From JAAYYY01 sp964579295 (GTDB taxonomy: Bacteria; Chloroflexota; Anaerolineae; Promineifilales; Promineifilaceae), in the NCBI GenBank assembly GCA_964579295.1, contig CAZOGK010000037.1, positions 1-32,134 of the forward strand: a DNA stretch of 32,134 nucleotides, given 5' to 3'. A model generated the notes under the pieces. It was given only the letters and a program-made list of their open reading frames with translations. It had not been told where the DNA came from and did not search any database. The translations under genes and the position numbers were made by a program. Shown here piece by piece: positions 18,001-25,021 of the stretch (its first letter is position 1; every line of letters begins with the position of its first letter).

Positions 18001-20299
18001 CGACGCCCACGCCGCCTATTACCTGCGCCTGCTGCAGGAGAGGGAAGAGAGCCTGAAAGGGGCACGGCAGGCGGAAGCGTTGCGCGAAATTGAGGCTGAT
18101 CTGGATAACGTGCGCACGGCGTGGCTCTGGGCGCTGCAGGTCGGGAACCGGGAGGCGATCGGCGGCGCCCTGGAAAGCCTGCATCTCTATTGCGACCTGC
18201 GCGGCCAGCACCAGCAGGGTGCAGAGCTGTTTGGGGTGGCCCGGGCGGCGCTGGCGCCCGCGCCGGGCGAGGATGCAGATCTATTGTGGGGCCGGATTGT
18301 TACCCGCCACGGTTTTCTCCAGGTGTTGATCCCGTCCGATGCCGAACAGGTCGAGGCCACTCTGGAAGAGGGGCTGGCTATCGCGCGCGCCCATGGCGAT
18401 GCCTTCGAGGAAGCCCTGGCGATGCATGCGTCGGGCGTTTTTGTGACACTGATCCGGCAGGATCCGTCAGCAGCGCTCCTGCTCCATGAGGCTGCCCGAG
18501 CCGTGTTTGCGGAGCTAAACGACCATTTCTTCCTGTCGCGCTCGTACATGAACATCGGCATGACCTATGGTTCTCTGGCGCAGCCTGATCGTCTGGCCGA
18601 GTACATGCGCCGCGGGCTGGAGCTGGCGCGCACGCACAGCAATAGGGCCGATCAGGCGCTGGCGTTGGCCAATCTCACCGAATATGCCTTTGGCGTGGGG
18701 GAGTATGGGACGGCCGAAAGCTACGCGCGCGAGGCGTTATCTATTGCGCGCAAAGTCGGCATGCCGCCCATCGAGGCTTTCTCTTTGCTCTGGCTTGGCT
18801 TCGCCGACCTGCTGGAGGCCAGGCTGGCGCCGGCGCGCGCTGCTCTCGAAGAAAGCATGGCGCTCGCCCGCGAGGCCTGCTCGACCACGGTGATGGCCTA
18901 TGCCGGCGCGCTCCTGGGGCTTGGCGCCGCGCTGGAAAACGACCCGGCTGCAGCGCGCCATCTGGCCGAGGACAGCCTGGCCAACCCGGCAAACAACACG
19001 ATCGGCCTGGTGCTGGCCCGCTGGGCGCTGGCAATGTCGCTCTTTGGTCTCGACGAGAAGCGCGCCGGCTTCGAGGCGGCCCAGGAAGCCCTGGCCGAGG
19101 CTTACGCCCTGGCGTTCCCGGCGCCGCAGCTCTGGCTGTTGCCGGTCGTGGCTCTCTACCTGGCCGAACAGGGCGACACGCAGGAGGCAGCGGCGCTACT
19201 ATCGCTGGGCTGCAACCACCCTCTCGGCCGGTGCGGCTGGTTAGGCGCGTGGCCTCCGCTGGCTGAGCTCCAGGAGATGGTTAAAGCTAAGCTGGGCAGC
19301 CAGCTGTTCCAGGCCGTCTGGGAAGAGGGCGCACAGCTTGAGCTGGCCGCTGTGGTGAAGGCGCTGCTGGCCTGGGATGACGGTGGCCGGGAGGCGCTGC
19401 GGCGGCAACAGCCGGCGCCTGTGGCCGCCACACCGGCGCGCGAGACGGCGCACCTCGTCGCGCTACTGCAGAATATGGCCAGCGGCACCGGCCCCAACGC
19501 GCTGCCGGCGGAAGCGGCCGAGCTGCTGCCTGTCGCTGCCGATCTGCAGGCGCAGCTGGCGCGCATGGAGCAGCTAGAACAGGAGCTGGAGCTGGCGCGG
19601 CAGGTGCAACAGCGGATGCTGCCGCACGCTTTCCCCCATATTCCGGGCTACCAGTTTGCCAGCCAGAGCATGCCGGCGCGCGTGGTCGGCGGCGACTTCT
19701 ACGACGTCATCGGGCTTGAGGGGTCGCGATTCGGCCTGGCCATAGCCGATGTCGCCGAAAAGGGGATGCCGGCGGCGCTCTTTATGGCGCTGACCCGCAG
19801 CCTGCTGCTGGCTGAGGCGCGCCGCGCGGATAGCCCGCGCGACGTCCTGTACAAGGTGAATGACCTGCTCCTCCAGATGGGTGGCGGGGAGATGTTCGTG
19901 ACCCTCTTTTACGGGATGATTGACACCGAGCGGCGATTGCTGTCCTACGTGCGGGCCGGGCACGACCACCCCTATCTGCTGCGCGAGAAGCAGGCCATTG
20001 TGCTCGACGGGGAGGGTACGGCGCTGGGCCTCTTCCCGGCCGAGGCGCTGCGCCTGGTGGAGAAGGAGCTGCCGCTGGCGCCGGGCGACCGGCTCGTTCT
20101 CTATAGCGACGGGCTGACGGACGCCCTGGCGCCGGACGGGGACATCTACAGCCGGGAACGCCTTATTGCCAGCTTCCTCGACCATGCGGCGGCCCCACCG
20201 GAGCATTTCTGCCGCGCAGTCTTTGCCGACGTAACGGCGTTCCAGCGCGACGCGCTGCCCTACGACGACATGACGCTCTTGCTTGTCGACGTGGAATAG
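12029..20299 (+). CDS. giant multidomain regulator: SARP/BTAD DNA-binding head, three STAND NTPase modules, TPRs, C-terminal SpoIIE-type PP2C phosphatase
   Basis: This 2756-residue cytoplasmic protein runs without interruption. Residues 1-95 are an OmpR-like winged helix (recognition stretch SNALSNLRRELSRLKK) and about 100-250 a BTAD helical domain; a Pro/Ala-rich linker ends near 300. Module 1 has PFVGR, P-loop GLGGVGKT (332-339) and LLLILDNFEHLL, then a TPR block (about 690-1130). Module 2 starts with LAGR near 1204 and has GPPGSGRS (1230-1237), where the P-loop Lys is Arg1236. Module 3 starts with PFVGR near 1660 and has GPGGIGKT (1688-1695); a second TPR block covers about 2010-2400. A short coiled coil (2511-2531) leads into a PP2C domain with VGGDFYDV (Asp2556), DGLTD (2694-2698) and Asp2746-Asp2747. 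Each NTPase module ends with a winged-helix segment like HELLRQY. It should sense a signal through TPR/STAND parts, bind DNA and dephosphorylate a partner. The ribosome site is weak. Confidence 0.93.
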   Translation: MSTFNLYLFGAPRLERDGEPLPIRRRKGMALLVYLAFTGKPHSREALAALLWPDHDHSNALSNLRRELSRLKKDAGLAASEELFHADRQQLSLSPELSLAVDVGEFKALMSAARQHEHEPGAVCRECMERLSRAVALYTGDFLSGFTLPDAPEFDDWQFFEAESLRLSLSQALQQLHLWHTGQGEYNQALSYVRRWLALDPLHEPAQRELMALYARTGQHAAALRQYDESARLLDAELGVAPEPETTALYQAIRTRQFPPAQEPVATRSPPAPAVAAPPEPPPAVALPTLPLGQARGGLPSHTGPFVGRVEELAALDRLFRDRELRLITIVGLGGVGKTRLAITAAERWIEQARTDPSLALADGIHFVPLASLEQPEQIVSAIGNSFGLSLRPGAEESQEQLLAFLRGKELLLILDNFEHLLADESVRLVQDMLATAPGIRLLVTSQRRLSLQGEQLFPLAGLKVPAGRVPPPPEEIGAYDALELFRQLALLIQPDFQLSGASLMAALRICQAVQGVPLGIELATGWLELLPAEQIAAEVERSLDFLEAAKNEAADRQQSLRAMFAASWRWLEPEEQAVLQGLSVFQGGLTREAAQAVTGASLPTLLSLANKSWIQRQGAQFQMHELLRQYVRAELERDRSAWEAARQRHASYFARLVAEQAAHMQGPGQREAFAAIDEAFANIRLAWQWFVEHDELDELAGRMLPGLYRYCEARLRAYALLQLLDLLSAVEPAGLQAALLTARSAFYRTGFPIRFEAAGSVVPADEEPLRRAWALASEHDLFRELGFWGAVLAFNYGRVVERLPGVQRLRRLVDHFQRQGEEWNEAFALHLLAQLLQGESGDEQIEPYLEKALALFQKLGDERESGYVLRSLGQQRRLQEAFADAIAYWKAAQEKLEAAGDRTIAANIHWQMGDAYLQLGEFAQAFAHYRDMVEAYARLGRKRLVADTLSKASFEAVRYGDLAYARESREQALALAQEIGDLFNEGWSSWEMGELLRAGGDLIGAREWFEKAQLLFRRFDDTTGYTFYQRGLGDIALARGNFVEAQQQFQASLRQAQATDNDWALAYAWYGMGRASLGLDHVEMARHHFLEALQRAQASGDRGITLLALSGVVALLLASGEGARAVELGAFVVAQPLTWRETRARIQELLASAGLALEQQEARHGAAGQRELWSIVGELIAELERQASGVDETRLPVPAAALAGREQELADLRRLLLAEKELRVLTIAGPPGSGRSHLALATAARLRTVFRDQTLYVPLAGLETSDQIVDAIARQANFSYFSAENPEQQILEFLREQELLLVLDDLPAGAGPRLAAQIVRAAPELRLLVTARTGLDVAGETVYRLGGLLCPADAEIALADAEQYGAIALLLHEAQRRQPAFTLDEAFLPDIVRVAQLSHGYPLALKLLAAWLHEPGAGVIATAVRERLAQLAREAPDLTAAEAPVRAAIDVSWQQLAPELQRVFALVSIFEGGFSRAAAQAVTNSSIQELRALAASGFLSVDRRGRHVAHEHLRQFGRAQLEKSGIAEETRAAHAGYFLNALRQRVTEMRDGRQAESLEEIEVDLPNIRAAWEWALAGPDVQTIGSALESLFLFCRLRGRYAEGRALLARAEERLATVAPALAGKSKEWRQRLGALAAGELPADAIGEPRAHLPLYATPFVGRQKELTELRRLLIAEPDVRLVTVVGPGGIGKTRLAVEAGRTALPAFPDGVFFVPLAPLSTPNQIVEAIGESLGLHFASAPSVKEQLIAYLQERELLLVLDNFEHLLAGGERLHELLEATGAVIMLVTSRAALNLDSEMVYTIGGLSYPVDEPAAGADVMAYASVELLLQQARLVRPLFRPSQDDLRHAAHIARLVQGMPLAIVLAAHWLEMLSLQEIAGEIAASLDFLEAEAQHIPERQRSMRAVFDYSWRQLPADARQAFLALSVFRGGFTRHAAQEVTGARLRTLRTLVNKSFMSVTAGGRYEVHELLRQYGEQQMAASGQEAAARDAHAAYYLRLLQEREESLKGARQAEALREIEADLDNVRTAWLWALQVGNREAIGGALESLHLYCDLRGQHQQGAELFGVARAALAPAPGEDADLLWGRIVTRHGFLQVLIPSDAEQVEATLEEGLAIARAHGDAFEEALAMHASGVFVTLIRQDPSAALLLHEAARAVFAELNDHFFLSRSYMNIGMTYGSLAQPDRLAEYMRRGLELARTHSNRADQALALANLTEYAFGVGEYGTAESYAREALSIARKVGMPPIEAFSLLWLGFADLLEARLAPARAALEESMALAREACSTTVMAYAGALLGLGAALENDPAAARHLAEDSLANPANNTIGLVLARWALAMSLFGLDEKRAGFEAAQEALAEAYALAFPAPQLWLLPVVALYLAEQGDTQEAAALLSLGCNHPLGRCGWLGAWPPLAELQEMVKAKLGSQLFQAVWEEGAQLELAAVVKALLAWDDGGREALRRQQPAPVAATPARETAHLVALLQNMASGTGPNALPAEAAELLPVAADLQAQLARMEQLEQELELARQVQQRMLPHAFPHIPGYQFASQSMPARVVGGDFYDVIGLEGSRFGLAIADVAEKGMPAALFMALTRSLLLAEARRADSPRDVLYKVNDLLLQMGGGEMFVTLFYGMIDTERRLLSYVRAGHDHPYLLREKQAIVLDGEGTALGLFPAEALRLVEKELPLAPGDRLVLYSDGLTDALAPDGDIYSRERLIASFLDHAAAPPEHFCRAVFADVTAFQRDALPYDDMTLLLVDVE

Positions 20300-20329
20300 G
20301 GCAGCGCGCCGGCTCGTCCCTCACTCGAG

Positions 20330-21526
20330 CTACGCTGGGCGCCGGGCCAGACGCCGGCCAAACGCGCGACTGCCGGCGGGCAGCACGAGGCGGGACCCGA
20401 CGGAGAGCAGGCCCAGAGCGGACATGGCGGCCAGCGCCAGGCCGGAAGCGACGGCGAAGGCCAGCACCGGACCCCGTGCCTGCATCAGGTAGCCGGTGCT
20501 CACCGAGGCGGGAATGCCAACCAGGCTCATGACGGCCATTAACAGGGGCAGGCCCCGCTCCAGCGAGGCGCGCGGCAGCAGATCGGTAGCCAGAGCCGAG
20601 GTCATGGCGCTGTTAACCAGACCGGCCATCATCAGCGGGCCGGCGCCCAGCCAGAAGTGCCACAGGGAAACGGCGCGCATCATGCCCAAGGCGACGAGCG
20701 TAATGAGGACGAAGTTGAGGGCCAGCACCCGGCGCCGTCCCACGCGGTCGGACAGGCTACCGATGAAGAAGGTGACCGGAATAGCCACCAGCCCGCTGAT
20801 GACCGTCGTGCTGCTGATTGCCTGCGGTGAAAAGCGCAGCGCCTGCATGGAGAGCGTCAGGCTCAGGTTGCCTACGGCCACCGCCGCCGAGGCGAGGACG
20901 CCCATGATCAGCATGAGATAAAAGGGCGTTCCCAGCGCCAGCTTCGGGCGCGGCGCCGCCGAGGCTGCCTTGACTTCGATTCCCTCCGGCTGCGGCAGCG
21001 CCAGCAAGACGAGGGCAGGGATAACCAGCCAGAGAGCAGCCAGGCCCATGAAGGCAGCGGAAAAACCGAGCCGGACCACGACTGCACCCACGGCGAGACC
21101 GCCGAGGACGGCGCCGGACGGCGAGGCGAGCACGAGGAGACCGAAGGAACGCCCGCGGTTATTTGCGGCGGAGAGAAGCCCGGCGAAGAGAGTCGCCAGG
21201 GAGTAGACAAAGCCGCCGGAGAACCAGAGCAGTGACGTCGCCAGCACCACCTGCCAGAAGCGGGTCGCCACGCCCAGCCAGAGCAACATGGCGGCGCCTA
21301 GCAAGCTGGCGGCGACATAGAGGCGCTTTGGCGCCACGCGGCCCACCATCCGGCCGGCCAGAGCCAGCCCGACCGCATTGGCCCCGGCGATGATGCCCAG
21401 GTAGATGCCCGTCAGGGATGGGGTCGCCCCAAACTGCGCCCCGTAAAGCGGCAGCAGCGGGTAAAGGCTGGCGCCGGTGATATAGAGGATCAGACTGATC
21501 AGGAAAAGGATGCGCAGTTGTTTCAT
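20330..21526 (-). CDS. MFS transporter (paralogue of the one at 23480-24685)
   Basis: This 398-residue, about 12-helix major facilitator protein begins MKQLRILFLISLILYITGAS. The loop between helices 2 and 3 (GRMVGRVAPKRL) and the half-repeat loop GSLSDRVGRRRVLAL carry the MFS motif-A pattern G.L.DR.GRR. It shares landmarks such as RGRSFGLLVLASPSG and ATDLLPRASLERGLP with the second MFS protein in this window. The substrate is unknown; drug or metabolite efflux is the usual guess for this type. GGAGG lies 8 bases before the ATG. It ends 30 bases from the convergent giant regulator and is the last gene of a four-gene minus-strand group. Confidence 0.85.
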   Translation of the reverse strand: MKQLRILFLISLILYITGASLYPLLPLYGAQFGATPSLTGIYLGIIAGANAVGLALAGRMVGRVAPKRLYVAASLLGAAMLLWLGVATRFWQVVLATSLLWFSGGFVYSLATLFAGLLSAANNRGRSFGLLVLASPSGAVLGGLAVGAVVVRLGFSAAFMGLAALWLVIPALVLLALPQPEGIEVKAASAAPRPKLALGTPFYLMLIMGVLASAAVAVGNLSLTLSMQALRFSPQAISSTTVISGLVAIPVTFFIGSLSDRVGRRRVLALNFVLITLVALGMMRAVSLWHFWLGAGPLMMAGLVNSAMTSALATDLLPRASLERGLPLLMAVMSLVGIPASVSTGYLMQARGPVLAFAVASGLALAAMSALGLLSVGSRLVLPAGSRAFGRRLARRPA

Positions 21527-21561
21527 CGAAAACCTCCACCATAGGGAGCCACTTCCACACG

Positions 21562-21578
21562 TTATGCTGGTAGCATAA
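21562..21578. promoter_or_regulatory. 17-bp dyad upstream of the MFS gene (candidate operator)
   Basis: TTATGCT-GGT-AGCATAA is a perfect dyad with 7-base arms, located 36 bases upstream of the MFS start codon in a 128-base gap. Its size and AT-rich arms resemble a dimeric repressor site. No promoter hexamers are clear around it, and there is no neighbouring repressor gene. Confidence 0.35.
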
Positions 21579-21654
21579 AGGGCGAGCGTCCCGCGCCCGT
21601 GACAGTTGGCGTCCCCAGCGCCGTCCCCTGGCGCTTTTCTGGTGAGAGAGGGGG

Positions 21655-22917
21655 TTAGCTCGCTCGGGCGGCGCCGGCTGCCGCTTCGATGAGGCTGGCG
21701 GTGGCGGCGAGCGCCTGCTCGAAATCGATACGCTGCGCCAGTTCGCGGCAGCGGGTAAGGACCTCAGGCGAGCCGAGTAAAGTCGCCAGTTCCCCGGCCA
21801 CGGCCGGGCCGGTGAAGTCGCGGGGTGATAGCCATTTGCCCGCGCCCAGCCTCTGCAGCCGCCGCGCATTGTCGGGCTGGTCGTGGCTCATGGGCATCAG
21901 TAGCTGGGGCAAACCGGCGGCCAGCCCCTGAGCCACGGTGCCAATACCCCCGTGGGAGATGAGAGCCGCGGCGTGGGGTAAAAGCTGGCGAAATGGGAGG
22001 TAATCGAAGTGCTGCACGCCCGGCGGCAACGTTGGCGAGAGCTGCTGGCGGTGGCGGGTGAGCAGCAGCGCCCGCCTACCTAACTGCTCGGCGGCCGAAA
22101 CGGCGGCGGCAAAGAAGCGCTCGCCGTGGCGCATGGCGGTGCCGGCCGTGAAGACAAGCGGGGCCTCGCCCGCAGCCAGAAAGGACTGCGCGGCAGCCGG
22201 CAGCGCTTCCGTCTCGCGGCTGTCGTCGACGAAGCCAGTCAGCTGGATCTGTCGAGGCCAGTCTGGCTGCGGCGGAGCGAACCACTCGGGGAAGAGACCG
22301 ATGCTCGCCTGAGGGGCGTGGAAGCTGTCCCCTATGAAATGACGCTGCGGCGGCAGGCCCAGCTCGGCCCGAACCGGATTGACGTGCGGCGCGATGGCGC
22401 GGTCTACCAGCGCGGCGTCGAGAAAGCGAAAGTAGAGACGTTTGAACCAGCGCGGCCACCACTCTGGGAAGAAGAAGCCGCCCAGGGCCGGCGTGTCGTA
22501 GGCGGAGCGAAAGAGTGCGGGCTGCAGATGGAGCGTTACATAGGGCGTTCCCAGCTTCTCGTGGGCAATCCGCGCTCCGTAATGGAAGCCGGAAGCAGCG
22601 ATCACCGTCTGCGCCGGATCAAAGCGGCTGAGAATATCGACCAGGGGACGGATATGGGGCGCAATGGCTTCACGGACCAGCACCTGGAAACCCCGCGCCG
22701 GATGCCAGAGGTCAGGATCGTTGGTCAGCCGCTCGTAGTCGCCGGCCGTGCCCAGCGGAATGAAGCCAACCCCGGCCGCCGCGACCAGCGGTTGGAAAAA
22801 AGGATTGGCGATGATGACTGGTTGGTGGCCGCGAGCCAGCAGGCGACGGCCAAGGCTGATCACCGGATAGACGTCGCCGGCGCTGCCGACCGTGGCCAGC
22901 AGAATCTGTAGAAGCAT
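21655..22917 (-). CDS. GT1-family glycosyltransferase (UGT/MGT-like)
   Basis: From the chosen start the protein is 420 residues: MLLQILLATVGSAGDVYPVISLGRRLLARGH, the typical opening of UDP-glucosyltransferases acting on sterols, antibiotics or other small hydrophobic molecules. Near residues 322-345 it has the donor site HGGIGTVAQGLAAGLPQLLMPMSHDQPDNARRL. An in-frame ATG at 22959 would add 14 residues with no family match; the inner start is preferred for similarity, although neither has a strong ribosome site. It sits between the globin and an MFS gene on the same strand, which fits modification plus export of a small molecule. Donor and acceptor are not known. Confidence 0.82.
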   Translation of the reverse strand: MLLQILLATVGSAGDVYPVISLGRRLLARGHQPVIIANPFFQPLVAAAGVGFIPLGTAGDYERLTNDPDLWHPARGFQVLVREAIAPHIRPLVDILSRFDPAQTVIAASGFHYGARIAHEKLGTPYVTLHLQPALFRSAYDTPALGGFFFPEWWPRWFKRLYFRFLDAALVDRAIAPHVNPVRAELGLPPQRHFIGDSFHAPQASIGLFPEWFAPPQPDWPRQIQLTGFVDDSRETEALPAAAQSFLAAGEAPLVFTAGTAMRHGERFFAAAVSAAEQLGRRALLLTRHRQQLSPTLPPGVQHFDYLPFRQLLPHAAALISHGGIGTVAQGLAAGLPQLLMPMSHDQPDNARRLQRLGAGKWLSPRDFTGPAVAGELATLLGSPEVLTRCRELAQRIDFEQALAATASLIEAAAGAARAS

Positions 22918-22978
22918 ACGACTTTCATGGTGGGCGCGTTGACATGCCCGCCCCAGCATACCTTCAAGCGCGCTCCTG

Positions 22979-23407
22979 TCAAAGGCCCGCCACCTGCTCC
23001 ACTTCCTGCGCTGCCTCCAGCATCAAATCGGTGAGAAAGTCATAGGCAGCCAGCCACGCCGCGGCAACCTCGCCGGTGAAGGCGTCCTTCAACCCCTGTC
23101 CCAGGCTCCATAACAGGGCCTCGCCGAACGTCTCGTAATCTTCGGGCTGGACGCCATAGCCCAGGTGACGCTGCCCGAGATGGCGTATGGCCGCCATAAT
23201 CTCCTCAGGTCGATCCAGGCCGCAGGTAACTAATGAGAGCGCGGCGATTAGCTTCTTGCCCTGCCCTTCAAGACCGCTCCTGAAAAGCGGCCGCAGCGAA
23301 GGATCGAGCGTGAAGAGTCGCTCATAAAAGAGCGCCGCCACGGCCGGGGCGTCTGGCGCTAACAGCTGGAACGTTTCCTGGACCAATTGTACTTGTCTCG
23401 GGGTCAT
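22979..23407 (-). CDS. single-domain bacterial globin
   Basis: The protein is 142 residues from the ATG at 23407 and resembles Vitreoscilla-type haemoglobin. Landmarks are ALFYERLFTLDPSLRPLF with the B10 Tyr28, a likely E7 Gln49, and IRHLGQRHLGYGVQPEDYETFGEALLWSL with the proximal (F8) His81. Tyr B10 and Gln E7 are the usual distal pair of oxygen-binding or NO-detoxifying globins. There is no reductase domain, so it needs an outside electron donor. The start at 23407 is chosen over an upstream in-frame start at 23443 because AGGAGG lies six bases before it and MTP.Q..LVQ is the family's usual beginning. It lies between an MFS gene and a GT1 gene. Confidence 0.9.
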   Translation of the reverse strand: MTPRQVQLVQETFQLLAPDAPAVAALFYERLFTLDPSLRPLFRSGLEGQGKKLIAALSLVTCGLDRPEEIMAAIRHLGQRHLGYGVQPEDYETFGEALLWSLGQGLKDAFTGEVAAAWLAAYDFLTDLMLEAAQEVEQVAGL

Positions 23408-23413
23408 TGCTTG

Positions 23414-23419
23414 CCTCCT
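23414..23419 (-). promoter_or_regulatory. ribosome-binding site that fixes the globin start
   Basis: On the minus strand AGGAGG is followed by six bases and then the ATG at 23407. This is among the clearest ribosome-binding sites in the window, and it places the start 12 codons inside the longest open frame. Confidence 0.8.
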
Positions 23420-23479
23420 GGCTTGAATCACGATAGGGGACAATGGGCGGGTCAGGGCATAGACTGGAAACTGGCCCGT

Positions 23480-24685
23480 TTAGCGACCGGCAGCGACAGG
23501 CTGCCGGACAGGCGGCCGCTCGGCCGGAACCGTAGCCTCCTCCTCACGGCCGCCTGGCAGAAAGAGGAGTGCGCCGGCCGCGACGAGCGCGACGGCTGCG
23601 CCTACGAGGAACATGGTGCTCAGGCCCAGGGCCTGGATGGCGTAACCGCCGCCCGCGAAGCTGGCGATGCCGGCGACCCAGTTCATCGCCTTTAGCCGCG
23701 GCAGGCCGCGCTGCACGGCCGCGCGCGGCAGAAGGTCGGTGGCTACGGCGGCGGCCATGGAATCGTTGACGGTGCGCCCGGTCATCAGCAGCGACATGGC
23801 CACCCAGAAGTGCCAGAGCTGGCCGGACACGGTCAGCGCGGCGGCGCCGGCAGCTGTCAGCAGATAGCCGACCAGGAGGAAGCGCTGCCGTCCTATCCGA
23901 TCGGAGAGGGCGCCCATGAGCAGGACGACGGGAATCATCGCGGCGCCGGCGATGGCCGTGGTGTTGCCGACGGCGGCGGGCGAGAAGGCGCGCGCTTCCA
24001 TGGCCAGGGAAGCGCCCATGCGACCCAGGCTGACCGTGCCGGCAGCCAGCAGGGCGGCCAGCAGGAGCAGCAGGAAGGACGGCGCCGAGGAGGGCACGCT
24101 GGAGGCGGTGACTTCTCGCTGGCCGCTCTTCTCCACCCGGATCTCGCTCACCTTGAAGAGGACGACGAGCGGTAGGATGAACCACCAGACGCTGAGCAGG
24201 GTGAACATGAAGCGGTAGCCCTGCCAGGTGACGAGCTGGCCGACGAGGAAGCCACCCAGCAGGGAGGCAATGGGCGTGGACAGGGCCACCAGGCTGAAGC
24301 TGCGGCCACGCTGCTGCTGGCGGCTGAGCAAGCCGGTGTAGACGCTGCTCAGCGCCAGGCCCACGCCGCCGCTGAACCAGATGGCCGCCGTGAGCAACAT
24401 GACCTGCCAGAACTCGGTGGCGATACCCAGCAGGAAGAGGGCCGGCGTACCCAGCAGCGCCGAAGCCAGAAATAGCTTTTTGCGCGAGACACGCTCTGGT
24501 AGCCAGCTGGGCAGCATGCTGCCGGTAGAAATGGCGACGTAGGTCAGACCGAGATAAAGGCCAATGGCGCCGGTGGAGGCTCCGTATTCCATCGCATAAA
24601 GCGGAAGGAAAGGCAACAGCCCGTAGCCGACGAAGAGGATGACCAGATTGGTCATAAATAGGTAGCGCAGTTTCGTCTCTTTCAT
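23480..24685 (-). CDS. MFS transporter (paralogue of the one at 20330-21526)
   Basis: From the ATG at 24685 this is a 401-residue, 12-helix major facilitator protein starting MKETKLRYLFMTNLVILF. It has MFS loop motifs (LPERVSRKKLFLAS and GALSDRIGRQRFLLV) plus RGRSFSLVALSTPIASLLGG and ATDLLPRAAVQRGLPRLKAM, which closely parallel the second MFS gene. A longer in-frame start at 24712 adds nine residues; 24685 is preferred because GGAG lies about seven bases upstream. It is the first gene of the minus-strand group MFS-globin-GT1-MFS, which has gaps of 72, 61 and 128 bases. The substrate is unknown. Confidence 0.85.
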   Translation of the reverse strand: MKETKLRYLFMTNLVILFVGYGLLPFLPLYAMEYGASTGAIGLYLGLTYVAISTGSMLPSWLPERVSRKKLFLASALLGTPALFLLGIATEFWQVMLLTAAIWFSGGVGLALSSVYTGLLSRQQQRGRSFSLVALSTPIASLLGGFLVGQLVTWQGYRFMFTLLSVWWFILPLVVLFKVSEIRVEKSGQREVTASSVPSSAPSFLLLLLAALLAAGTVSLGRMGASLAMEARAFSPAAVGNTTAIAGAAMIPVVLLMGALSDRIGRQRFLLVGYLLTAAGAAALTVSGQLWHFWVAMSLLMTGRTVNDSMAAAVATDLLPRAAVQRGLPRLKAMNWVAGIASFAGGGYAIQALGLSTMFLVGAAVALVAAGALLFLPGGREEEATVPAERPPVRQPVAAGR

Positions 24686-24821
24686 CTTATTCTCCGCTCG
24701 GCATACCGCCACAATTCCTATTTTCTGTCGATTACGCTGCCAGTTTAGCGGGGGGTAATCCCTCTTCCGTCCCCCCTGGCGTCTCTAATCCTGTCTCCAG
24801 GGCGCAGGTCGGCGTTTATGA

Positions 24822-24849
24822 TTGACGGCGCCGTCTGGCTCGTTATAAT
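24822..24849 (+). promoter_or_regulatory. sigma-70-type promoter for the metG leader
   Basis: TTGACG (24822-24827) and TATAAT (24844-24849) are separated by 16 bases: a 5/6 match and a 6/6 match. Transcription should begin near 24856. The promoter is divergent from the MFS gene that starts at 24685. The remaining bases 24686-24821 contain only a G6/C6 inverted repeat near 24752-24778. Confidence 0.8.
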
Positions 24850-24855
24850 GCTGGT

Positions 24856-25001
24856 TATGGTGAGCTCAGGTCTATCCGCTATGTTGATGGCCGGCGCCGG
24901 GGCGATGTTGCGTCCCGGCCATGTTGCGTTGGGGATAGACTAGGCGCCATTCTCTTTCTTGACTGCTATGCCAGGGCCTCCCCAACGGGAGGCCTTTTTT
25001 T
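24856..25001 (+). ncRNA. structured leader or small RNA upstream of metG, ending in an intrinsic terminator
   Basis: The predicted transcript folds into a long hairpin. An outer stem GTCTATCC (24870-24877) pairs with GGATAGAC (24933-24940), and an inner stem ATGGCCGG (24887-24894) pairs with CCGGCCAT (24915-24922). An internal loop of nine and ten unpaired bases lies between them. ATGTTG occurs three times (24881, 24905, 24921), twice as ATGTTGCGT, once in each of two unpaired parts and once across a stem edge. A terminator follows. It may be a metG attenuation leader (riboswitch-like) or a separate small RNA. I see no T-box sequence (no TGGT after the stem) and no SAM-riboswitch core. Confidence 0.55.
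24973..25001 (+). terminator. intrinsic terminator 20 bases before metG
   Basis: GGCCTCCC (24975-24982), loop CAAC and GGGAGGCC (24987-24994) are followed by seven T (24995-25001). The stem is 8 perfect GC-rich pairs plus weaker closing pairs. It lies downstream of the only clear promoter and just before the metG ATG, so metG expression from that promoter needs read-through or antitermination. Confidence 0.88.
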
Positions 25002-25021
25002 ATTTCTGCGAGAGTCTGCTC

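Noticed and set aside
12029..20299. assembly fusion of two adjacent genes (regulator plus phosphatase)
   Set aside because: The frame is continuous and the linker before the phosphatase contains a normal signalling coiled coil. I see no in-frame ATG with a good ribosome site at the junction. Read mapping would settle it.
24856..25021. T-box or SAM riboswitch before metG
   Set aside because: The leader and terminator layout fits, but there is no T-box sequence that could pair with the tRNA-Met acceptor end (no TGGT downstream of the stem), and the SAM-I core pattern is absent. It is reported as an unassigned leader instead.
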